The translations under genes were made by a program, and so were the position numbers. A model generated the notes under the pieces. That model searched no databases. It saw nothing but the letters and a program-made list of their open reading frames with translations, and was not told the origin of the DNA. A DNA stretch of 19,908 nucleotides from Promethearchaeota archaeon (GTDB lineage Archaea; Asgardarchaeota; Lokiarchaeia; Sigynarchaeales; SOKP01), in NCBI GenBank assembly GCA_014730295.1, contig WJIN01000494.1, positions 1-19,908 on the forward strand. The letters run 5' to 3'. Positions 1-12,500 of this stretch are shown here, piece by piece (position 1 is the first letter of the stretch; each line of letters starts with the position of its first letter).

Positions 1-561
1 CAAATTGAACCGTTATTCGAATTACCAAAGAGTATTAATCCCGACTATGGCTCGGTTTCATTTTCGATGAGCGATATTTCGGGAATACAATCCTACGATC
101 TGAATTATTCCTGGAACGGTTACTGGACGGTCAGCGATACTACTTATACTTATACCTTTAATGATACCATCTCGGAAGGATTATATACCGTAATTCTTAG
201 CGCGAATGATACTCTAAACCAGACCAAAGCCTATGAATTCCAAATAATTATCGATACCAGCGCACCGATATTCTCGGAATGTTATAGCAATCCTCATTAT
301 TGGAACGGGCTTTTCTTTATGGAATTTGTAATAGACGACGCCTCTGAGTATAACATCACGGTGGTCGCCGAACGCTTCGGAACCGAATATGAGGATCTCG
401 AGCTTACTACCATCCTAAATACTTCCAATCATCAAATTTTACTTGATACTTACCAACTCCAAGACGGTAAATACAATATTACCATCTATGCTACCGATAC
501 CGCAGGTAATACAGGGAGCTATACCTTCGGAGATCGCTATTTTGACAATCGGGCACCCGAA
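1..561 (+). other. Two tandem Ig-like (fibronectin/cadherin-like) domains
   Basis: Residues 1-187. The first domain ends with a strand reading GLYTVILSANDTLNQT, then a short linker IDTSAP. The second ends with GKYNITIYATDTAGNTGSY, then DNRAPEF. The pattern of Y-x-[VI]-x-[IL]-x-A-x-D-x-x-x-N followed by a D-x-x-A-P linker is typical of Ig-like surface-protein repeats in archaea and bacteria. The first domain may begin before the window. These units usually act as spacers or adhesion modules; no ligand can be named. Confidence 0.75.
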
Positions 562-3500
562 TTTGTCTCGTTCAATAGTTTTACTTACGACGAGGGGGAT
601 CTAATCTATTCCGAATCAATCGAGGATATCCTTTACTTTAACGATCAAAAATATCTCAATATTTCAACGTTCGATGAGATGTTTGATAATTTTACCTGGT
701 CTTCAATTAATAGTACTATCGCGGACCAATTAGGTATTAAGCAAGTTCAAATGTATTATACCCAACCCCTTAAATGGTATTCAATTAACTTTACTTCTCT
801 ATTGGATTATAACACCTTAACTTATGAAGTCGAAGGAGAGACTAATACAATTAAGAGTATTGAAGGTCTAAAAATCGGAGGTTATGAAGTGAATGAGTTT
901 TCTCTATATCGTTCCCAGGATAGTCTATTAATAGAACTCGACGAACAATATTCCTACCTGTTGTCGGAAGAAAATTCGGCTGAAATTGAAGCCTTATATT
1001 ATGAAATGATCGAAACACCAATTCCATTAGAATATCATAACGGCTCACAATCGTGGAATCTCCTCTCTTACCAACGAGCGTACTTTAACATTTCGGACTA
1101 CCTTAATATCTCGGAATCACAAGAATTCTTATTCTGGTTTTCAATCCAAGATGCGATCGGAGATATCAACGGGTCGATCTGTAATGAATTTATCACCCGA
1201 AAATATACCGGAATTTACGATAAGACCCTTGAACAATCCACTCCAGATTCCCTATATGAATGGTACTTGGGAGAAAACTCTCAAGATGAGGGAATTGTTC
1301 TATTCGGAAGTGAGAGTTATTACGACTCCACAATTTTCATCAATACTTCTACTATTCTCCCTAATAATTATTCCTCCGAAGAAGTTTCAAGAATTTATCT
1401 CTATGACTCAAGTAATGGACTTGAGTGGAACTATACGGGAAGGGCTTACTTTTCCGGAGAGCAAGACATTTGGCAGTATTATTGGAATTTCGAGCAATTA
1501 GACTATATCCCGCCCGAGAATTATTATCTAAAGGTTATGTTATTTGATAAGGCGGGAAACAAGTTATCAGAATCTCATACAATTAATATTTATGATTATA
1601 TTGCAGTAGAGATGATTTCGGATCAAGTCTATAATGAACTAATCCAATTCAATCCGGAATCCTTTAGCAATGAGTTTATATTTACGGGAGAGATCTCCGA
1701 TTTTGAGGGAAGCGAGAACCTCTGGGATATTGTTGCACAATATTACAACCCGATTGAAAGAGAATGGATCCCGTTAGTCACCGAGTCTGCTGAAATTGTT
1801 TCTCAAGGCTCATACGCGGATTATACGATCCGATGGGATATTAATAAAGATTTAGGTTTTAAAGAACATATGATTGAGTTTGAATATGAGTATTTACCGT
1901 TATCGGTTACACACCTTACCGAAAATACTCTGTGGGGCACGTGGGGTAAGTTCGGAGACACCTATCAACCCATCTTAATTGCAAAAGAGGGAAACTATCT
2001 TAATTTTATTGTATATGAATTTAACGAAACGAATGGATGGATAGTAGATACGCAAAAAAGTACGGAGCAATCCATTCCTTCCGTTCAAAATGAAGTGTTT
2101 AAACTATATGACATTAACCGGGATACTATCCCCGAAATAGTTAGAGCTTCCACCTCTCAAATCGATCTTTTATATTTTGAGAATGAATGGAAGATTCTTA
2201 CCAATATTACCCAAAATAATCAAGGGCTTGAATACATTACCTTAGACATCGGGTATGACGCCTATTCCGATATCACCTATATGTTTACCGCTCAACTCAA
2301 TCAGAGTTCCGAATATACCTTAACTAAGTTTGAGTTTACCGATTCTTTCGAGGTGATTGACCTTGTCAGAAACAATTGCCCCGAAAATATCATCCCAAGC
2401 TCTATTAAATTTATCACCAAATTTGGGCCTACCAATTCAAAATCAGTATTACTCGGAGGTCTTATGTTTAATTCTTACTCATCACAATTATTTGAATTAA
2501 GCTCTGATCTCTCCTATAGATCCTTACTCGCAGATTACGTCTTAGGAAAGATCTCTGCGATTCAATATCAGAGAATTGACGGCATAAATACTATCCTCTT
2601 AGGAGTAGAAAGATTATCTATAGGAAAGATGGATATCGTGGTTGCTTTGAAATACTCTTCAGACTCTTCTCAATGGATACCTTACGAGATCACCGATTTT
2701 GATGAAATTAGATTTGAGATGATTGACTTATTATGTATTGAAGAAGAAAATCAGCAAAAACTCATTATTGCCGCCAAAAACGGTATTTTCGAAACAAAAA
2801 TACGCTATACCGAAGATGTAAGGACAATTACCTCCCCTGTATGCTTTACCACCGAGTATTATCAAAAATCCGAACTAAGTCAATCCGCGAAATTAGAATT
2901 ACACAACCTTCCGATTAAACAAATTTATTCCGTATCATATCGGGTAAACGGAAGATGGTATGAATTCTCGGAGGATTTATATGAAAATTCCCGATTTGAG
3001 ATGAGAATGGATTTGGGTGCCATCTGGGAAACCTTTGACCTTCTCAAGATTGCCTATTCCTTTTTATCATTCTCTGATGAGAAAAAAACCGCGATCGATC
3101 CTTCATTCAATATCGCACAAGGAACCTCATCTACTACTTCATTATCGGTTTCTTCAAAATTTTATAATCCCTCAGCATTACCTTTACTCTGGCTTAACCC
3201 TACTTCCTCCTATAAGTCAGCTAATCCCGATTGGAGACGATTAGACTCCCTCTCGGATTGGTTTGACAGGGGGATTAATTATCAATATACACCTTTGATC
3301 TCGGGACCCGGAAATTTGGTAAAATATCCACATATTTCTACAGGGTGGAACGGATTAACGGGTCAAGAATATAGCGGAATGGCGGAATTAGAAAATAACT
3401 TAGCTGATTATAACGGAGATTATGAGTCCGCCCAATTATCCAAAGATCTTTCTGGAGATGAGAAATTTGAGATGAATCAATACATCGACGATGTCTGGAT

Positions 3501-6500
3501 AAGCAATCCCTACATATCAGAATCCTATAATTTCTCGGAATTATACAATCCTAACATTCACGACGAGACCAATAACAACGGTTTATATAATTATTATAAA
3601 GATACCCAAAAAGTATTGATAAAATCCGATTTAGTATCGTTGGAAACCAATGGCTCAGAATTCGCATCTGTTTATAATGATGAGAATCTACCCGTTTCAT
3701 TAGAAGAGAGAAATGTTTCATCAATAGCAACACCATATGGGAATATGAATAGTTCTCATAACAACCTAGATGATATTAGAGATGATTCCAATGAAACATA
3801 TATTGAAGTGCATAGTGTACAGATTGGGGGGGCAGGCGGAATTGGGTTTGAAAGGATTAAAGCATATTTTAATTTAAATCCTCCTTTCGATAACTATCGC
3901 GATTTCTATCTTACTTGCCGAATAGAGACTTTTGGAACAGACCCGGGAGCATTATATTATAACGAGGATCAGATTGGTTCGGGGTATTATATCGAAATTG
4001 AAAATATGTTTCTTGAGGATGTTTCTTCACTATATTATGATAATATTCAAGATATAATAGATGAGTTTTTCATTAGAATTTATTATTTCGAGCTAAAAGA
4101 AGTAGTAGGAAGCTCGGAGGCGATTCAAGGTATGAGCATAGAAGAACTCGAATTATCACTAATAAATAATTCACGGTATTTTACACTGGAGATGACATCA
4201 GATAATTACTATGGATTTGAGTATGAATATGAACTACCTTTGATAGATCAGTCGATTGATTCCTTCTATTTTAACTTTGATGCTTCAATTAATAGTCCAT
4301 TTATCTCAGAACAATATCTTCTAAGCGTCCAAATATATAACTATAACAGCTCTTCTTGGTATTCACTCCCGCTTTTCAAACTTGTAAACGGTTATTATCA
4401 CCAAGATTATATTGATTACGATTTTTGGAGGTGGGGGGAGGAAGGTTTACCGTCAGATAGATTCCGTCCTTCATGGCATACAGAAAACTTCCAAAAAATC
4501 AACACAATCGCTTTTGGTCCTACTTCCAATAATACTATAAATCAAAATGGTCACTTGGCTCTTGATGATTCGCTTAAAAATGGTCGAAACTTGTTTAATA
4601 GCTCTGAAAATGAATATGATATTAATAATTATTGGCTTGATAACGGAAAACTCATTAGCTATGAGTCAAGCCAAAACGCGAATAGAATGCAGCTTCAAGG
4701 ATTAAGGATTGATCCCCATGATTTTTATCTTTCTCCAAGTAATTTCCCACGAGCAGATAGCAACACTCTTTTCAACCCACATAACTTTTTTAGAGATTTT
4801 ATTGCCAACAACCGACTTTCACTGAGAATCTTTACCGAGAAAGAAGCGGTTCAAGACTATTCGGGCTATCTATGCGTTGGGGATGCTAACTTATATGCTC
4901 TTGCCAACAGTTCTTATTTAAATTATAATAATTTCAGAACTTTTGAGACTAACTTGGCTGAAAGTGTTGTAATGGATTCTTCGGGGTTGCTGATGGGTGG
5001 ATATTCTGGAATTTCCTTACTAGAGGCACCCCAAAACGAAATCTTTCGTGATAATTTCAATACAAACCAATGGAGTTTAGACGGAACGACAGAGCAACAA
5101 ATTACCATAAATGAAAGCCCTATAAGGGATTTAACGGTTAGGTCCATATATCCCGATCAAACGTTTGATCCCTTCTACTCTAAAGTTTATGATGTAGATT
5201 ACGTTTATGAAAGAAGAGCTGGAATTTGCGATATAGATATCGGTATCGGAAGTAAATATGGAATATCCGGTACTTATTACAATGACGATGGAGAGACTCA
5301 TAATATTGATTCAGAATTTTTTGAGGGTTCATATCAAACGGAAATAGATTATTGGTCATTTTTCTTTCCAGGTAGAACCTATGATGTATATTATGACATT
5401 ACAACCGATTCACAAGGTACAGAAATTAGTATATGGAGTGATGAAGGTCTTATAGCCTCTACTACTGGAAACACACTGAGCGGAGTAACGCAAATAGAGC
5501 GTAATGGTTATGATAGTGATTTGAATAGTATATACATTAAAACGAATGCACCCACATCCCACAGCGTATCTATTGATTGGATAAGAACCGTATCTATCCC
5601 CGAAAAATTCCAAACATATATGCAATTGCCAATTATTGATTCGTATCTAACCCTTGATGAGAGCGATTCCTATGAGTTACAAATTACATCTCAAAGTGTA
5701 GATTATGGTTCCATAGATATGTCTGTTTATGAATGTGGATCATTTACAGAATCGCTAACTTGGAATATTCGACCTAATACTAAGAAGTTTATCTCCGTTA
5801 AAACTATAAATAACAATGGTTTTGAAAGAAATGTTTCTCTCTCTCTAGGAGACATTAATTCTCAACTTCCTTACATAAAACTCGATACAGTGGAGAAAGC
5901 AGGAATTGATTTTTGGGCCCCGATAATAAAATACGAAATTTCAAAATATCACCAAGAGGGAGGATTATTGTATGCTCAAACGGATATCTCCGAATATCTT
6001 ACCCTCAAAAGTGATGTGTATAGTAAAAATACCACGCTCCTCCAAGGGGATATTTTCACTATAAAAACCAAAACTACCTTAGAAAATCCCCTAAATCTTA
6101 CATTCTACAGCGATGGGCAAATTCAAGATGAGATCACAATAGTTCCTGAAGGAAACCAAGATTTTAATTCTCAATATATTAACATTCAACTTAATGAAAC
6201 CTTATATTTCGATCAATTAGCCTTTTCCGCTCAATTCGAACCCGAAGACCGATTGCTTGTCTACGAGCTAAGCGCGGTAGAGGACTCCAGTATTACGAGG
6301 GCAAAAAGCAAGGAACTGCATTTTACCTTGGCTCCCGAATCCAATAAACCCTATCTTGATAAGTGTACGGGCTCTAATCCTCAAAATGCTTTTGAGTCGG
6401 ACGAGTCTTATTATGTAATTCAGTCACAAGATTACAACGGACACCAAATTAACGCCGAATTCCATTTCGAGGATATCTCCGTTCAAGATATGAGTATAAA

Positions 6501-9500
6501 TGAAAAAGTGGAACTACAATTGGACGCAACCTCTTCAGTGTCCTTGACCGATTTTACCTATGAGTTATTCAACCCGCAAGATGCCCAATATTATGAAATT
6601 GTCCCGACTTTTCCGGAAGACGGAAATTTGATCTTTACCATTACCCAAGATCAATATAACACGTATTTTGATGAGCAAGAACAGAATTATGAGTTCCTTT
6701 TTAGAATTCGATATAAACGAATCCAACCATTCAATCTGTCTATCGATTCCTTGAGAGCGATATTATATCAGGACTGGAATGCGGGGCATGATCTTTATCG
6801 ATATGAGATATCCTTTGAACGCCTCGACCCCTCGCAATCTAACGGAAGTCTTACCTTCGGAGTGAATAACCAAGTAGTTACTGAGATTTCCGATAGTCAA
6901 TTACAATGGAGCGGAACAAACACATATTCTCTTAATTATGATTGCATCCAACAACAATGGCTTGCGTATTTGAATAATCAGCTCATCTATATAAAAAATG
7001 ATTCCAGCCCCGAAGATATCGTTCCTTACATCTTGACCGAATATGAGGGAAAAAATGAAGGTATTAAAGTCTTTATTATGAAATCAAATTATTATAAGCG
7101 GGTACGGGATGAGACTGATTTCCAAAAATATAAAGCTCTAATCTCGCTATATAAAGAACGTTTTGGAGAGGTCGATATATTGGAATTAAGCAGCTATAAC
7201 GACCTTATCGCCCCGCAAAACCAGTTTACCCAGCTTAGCTCCGATATTGAGATAATCTACAGCTTTAAGGATCAGATGGCTCCGAATAATGTATTTGACT
7301 ATTCTCTCTCCCCCACTTATTCGCAGCAAACTCAGATAAATAGTTTCGAGAATTTCTCATATTATGAATCACCATTATTATTTGAAACTGTATCAAGTAA
7401 AAGCGATTTCATTTACGTGACTAATTTTAATAACGGAGAACATCATTCTACTTCAGGAAACATAGCCGATCTCGAAGAAATCGGGGGAATTTATCACATA
7501 ATTAGAGATAGTGATAAATCTGCTACTCCATATGATAAGGCTCAACAATATTTAAATTGTCCAAACATCTACTTCACAGACGGAGATGTTGCTACGCTTG
7601 ATGGTGATAAACAGAATACCAGATGGAGACGCACAGAGGGACTTCTTGATCCTTGGGGAGATACAGACTGTGAGGGTAACCTTTCCTTTTATTTGGATTT
7701 AACACCCAGCAGTGCTTACAAAGTTGTGGATCCATTTTCATTGACCATATACCAAGAGTTTAAGCCCGTATATGCACATCATAATGAATTTGATGTCTCT
7801 CAGAGTCTTGTTAACTTTATTTGGGACGAATGGGATGAGCAATGGGCAGAACAATACGCTTATGATTGGGGTTGGTATAATATGAATCCTGTTGATATTA
7901 CCCACACATTATCTAATTTGGACCCTTTAAAATACGTAGCTAATGACGGAATGATTCATTTTCAATCTAAAGTGTCAGGAGAAGACGGTTTAATGCCTTT
8001 TATTAGGAATGAATTTCAGGCAGGGTTCTATACAGATTACATTGTCGCAAATTATAGAGCGATCATTGAAAAATATGAAGTAGGGATAGTATTTGAAGAA
8101 TTATTAAATGATCAAAAGGATTATATGGTTTTTTTCAAAGGACAAACCGATTCGGGTAATGCAAACTTAAATGTAAATGGGATTAACGATTTTTCTTTTG
8201 GAACTACAGAAACTATAGAGAACGGGAATTTGGTTAAAAACCCTTCGGAGATTTCATTAGAGATGACGTCGGATAATTTAGATCAAATAGATATTGATTA
8301 CCTCTACTTATATGATCTGGGTGATGGAAGGAATATAACAATATATAACGATAAAAACATTACAATTGACGATTCTTTATTGAAGTCTCATACTTCTCAA
8401 AGGGATTCAGGTCTATTCAACGACGGTTATTTCGGAAAAAACAATATACGATTTACCTTGGGAAATAGACTTCAAACGCCGATTTTTGGAAGATCCAATA
8501 CGAATATTACCTCCAACTTAGAGTTAGATGAGCTTGATTTCTCGTTTGATGTCTATCCGAATGATTTTCCGGTTCACAGTCAAACCGATTGGGTGGAAGG
8601 AGAGAACGCGTCCCAATACAACCTGGATGAGATTAACTACGAAATAAGCGAATTCAAGGATAGTGCGATAGATGAGATTCAAATTCCGCTTATCACCCCG
8701 ATTGAATTACAATTTGATAATTTCGATATTACCGAATACAATAACGCCCAATTAGAACTCAGCGTAGATTTAGACATAGAATTATTGAATAGAAAACACG
8801 AAACCAACTGGAGCTTGAGAAATAGATTAGTGTATTATAATTATACCGCTCAAAAATGGGAAGATTTCAGAGGTGATCTTCGAGCAGAAAACCTCGGAGT
8901 GAATAGGGAAGTTTATGATTATAATTTGAATCCCAATGCATTATGGTATCTCCAAAATCCTCAAGAAAATAACTTTATCCCCATCGGATCTCACAATCCC
9001 GACCTTAAATTAATGAATCCGTTTTATCTTTCTCATATAACAAATGATACTATTAAGAACGGGCAAATAAAGCTAGCCCTTATCAGCTACATTCTTCCTA
9101 CTAATTTCACAAATCCCAATTTAGCATACTCATATCAGCGTTTAGATCCCGAAATTCCGATTGAGATTTCCCAAGAAGTTGCTATTAAGGAAGCACTACT
9201 CCTCTTGGAATCTACTCCGATTGTTTATCCCGAATCCACGTTTACTAAGGTCTTGGATCTGAACAGCAACTATGAAGTAAATCTTACCCAAATAGACTCT
9301 CCTGCCTTAGGAGAAGTGGTAAAAGTCGATGGATTCTCTCAAGATACCCAGAATTTCACGGTATCGTATCCTCTTTTTGAATGGTTTATTACAGAAAGAA
9401 ATAGCTTATCTATCAAATTTAGCGAAAAACGTGAATTAGTAGATCAATTACAGCTTACCTATGTACCTCGCGAACAATTAGTTCAAAACGGGGAAAAATA

Positions 9501-12500
9501 TTATTCTCCGAACAATACCGCATCCTACTCGGAACCGCTCTTTATCAGTTCTGTTTCCGATGATACAAAAAATTACGGCACGTTTTTACATCCCGACTTC
9601 CCCGTTAATTATACCATCGATCGAGATGAAAATGGGTTGTATGTAGACTTTACCGAACCAACAGATCCATCCTCAACCCCCACCGCCGCAGTCCATTATG
9701 CGAAATTGGATGATGCCTACACCTTTAGCTTCCCCATTCAAGATTATTTACTATGTAATTATGAATTATTGGATAATCAGCAAGACTTATCGAACTTCCA
9801 GCTTAATTTGAAAGTAAAAACGGGATTTAACGATGTATATTATAGCGAACTAAGTCAGATTACCGCTCATGAGTATCATTTGAAAGTATCCTTATATCAT
9901 CTGGATAAAAATAATAATAATCGCACCTTAGGATCCGTTAAAATACCCCTAAGCGCTTCTGACCTTGCCTTCCAATTTCATTCACTTCAAATGAATCTGG
10001 AAGATTTTGAGCTCACACCCGAAGAGCTTACTTTACTCGGAAATGCGTTAACCAAGAAAAAGGAAAATGATCTCTTAATTGTAGTGGAATCATCGATTGC
10101 AAACGTAAAAGCCGACGCTGCATTATTCAAAGGCTTTTTTGCCCAGCAAGTACTTGATGCGTCAATTTCAGTTGAAAATAAAGCTTCTGACCTAAAATTA
10201 AACGGGATACCGATCCAAGATCCTTATATCACGATCCCGCAAAAAGAAATTCACTTGGAACTACTTGAAGCAGGGCAATATCAACTCCCGCAATCAGAAT
10301 TAGATTATGACTTTGAGTTTAGCCTTCAAAAAGTGTCTACTCACGCACGGGATCTATTTAGCAGTGAGTATGAATTTAATACCCAAGACCATATTATCGC
10401 GCTGAAAGGAAACTATTCTGACTATTCGGGTTTACTAACATGTGATATTAATTACAGAGCGTTTGAATGGTCTGAATATTCCGCCTCCTCACTCGAACCG
10501 ATTACCTTTAATTATTCAGGAAATTATCTCGATCAATATACGAAATATTTGGAATTTGAAATTGACTATAACCAACTCGGAATTCCGGGCTATGAAATAC
10601 GGGGTTTTGACTCTTTTACGGGAAAACAGGTTCTAAGCGAAGAGAAGAAGGACGCCGCAATTGTAGATTTATACCTATATAATTACAGAAAGGAAATATG
10701 GGACAAAGTATCTGCGGTCTGCTATGAGGATTTTGAGACCACCTTTTCCTATGTCTTAGACCGTAATTTTATTGTATTTGAAGATTATTTCAACAAGACA
10801 TCAGAAGCCAATTTTGACTTGATGGTAATGTTTGAAATTGATGAATATGTGGAAGATTACTTCTCCTCTCAATTTAGTTTCTCAATGGATTCCATTCAAT
10901 CCAAATTATACTATTCCCCGCCAAGCAACGAGCTTCATATTAACCCCGGAATAGAAATTGATGTCGATCTAAGCAATTATTATGAAAGCTCCGATAATGT
11001 AGTCGAGGAAGTATCTATTGAATTTGACTATCTTTCGGACTTATTATTTGATGAAAATCTCCTATTCGAGCAATACGCTCTAATTGAGGAAAATTATAAT
11101 TTCTACCTGATGAATCAGTATTTGGAATACGAGAAAATAAATCTCACAGAAGAGGATCGGATATTAATCTCAAAAGATACCTTATCAGAAGTATTGCGAT
11201 ATTCACCCGAGCACGAGACTTATTACATCACCGTTAAAATCGAATACGATTGGAATTGTATTTTACAGATGAATTTACAGAGCTCTTCTAAGATTGAGAT
11301 CTCCGCCCTCTTACGCTTACTCTCATATACCACAAACATCAAATATACTTCATTTACTACCACCAGAATCAGTGCGTTTGAAAGTGATATTCCGTATCAA
11401 TTAACAGAAATTCACTCCCCAAATTATCTGGAAAATGGAGAAGAATTAATCCTAAAAGAGGATGATAGCATTCCCGACATCGGATTTGCGGGAGGTTTCT
11501 TACGAAATGATGACACACGACAGAGATTAATGATCCGACAGCAATTAAACTATTCCTTCCAAGATTCACTACAGGGACCGAAATCCATCTTATTGGATCA
11601 GCAGTATAACGATTATCAGTTCAGATTTACAAAACCTACGGGCTATTTAACACAACCTGCGGGTAATTATATGGGAACTTCCGAGATGATAGAATTTCGC
11701 AGCCATTATGCAGTTTCCGAAGTTTCTCTTTATTATTATAATACCATCACCTCCGCTTATCAACTTCTCGGAGCGATGGAGCAAGACCAATATTTCCCAA
11801 ACGAATGGACGTATAATTGGACTACCATCGAGCAAGATGTTAGTGAAGTAACCGGAGAATATATCACCATTTTAGTAGACCTCACCGATGAATTTCAACT
11901 ATCTAATAATTACACTTATAGCTTTATTGCCGATTTTGAAGCCCCTACCTTAAGCATAAGTTTAGGATCGGGAAGCGAAAATTTTGAATCGGATCAAATC
12001 GCAACTCCGTTCACTCAGGTAAGTTTCAGCAATAGCGAACAATCGGCACAGTCAAGCACTTCCTACGAATGGATCGAGACTTATACGCAATTTAACGAGT
12101 ATATGAGCCATTTGGTTTATCCCGACTTATGCGATAGTACCTATTCACTGAATCCGCTCTATATGGAAAACGGATTTCCGAACGATAATGTTCCCGAAAC
12201 GTGGAACGGCTGGATATTGGATTATGATACGAGTTTTACCACATCAAGCTTTTCAAATGGAGACTTCGAATCGTACTTAAAAGAATTTTATTATAATGAT
12301 GTCCCTACACAAGGACACGGACAGGATATCACGATGCAACAAGGCTCTTCGGACTGGAACGGCAATTTAGCAAATTCCGGAGATAGTCATACCACCTTTG
12401 ATTCTACCCCCGAGGGTAATTTCGATTATAATTATGCGGAACACACGCCGTATTATGAGCATCTCTGGATCGAAGACTATGATAATTACGACAACGGGTA

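Noticed and set aside
1151..1501. Frame-2 open frame of 116 codons on the + strand
   Set aside because: It overlaps the continuous frame-1 coding sequence, has no ribosome site or coding-like domain pattern, and is the length expected by chance opposite a long gene.
7078..7250. A separate enzyme-like or helical domain (KRVRDETDFQKYKALISLYKE)
   Set aside because: The charged helical-looking stretch is short and carries no catalytic motif. It was left as part of an unassigned section.
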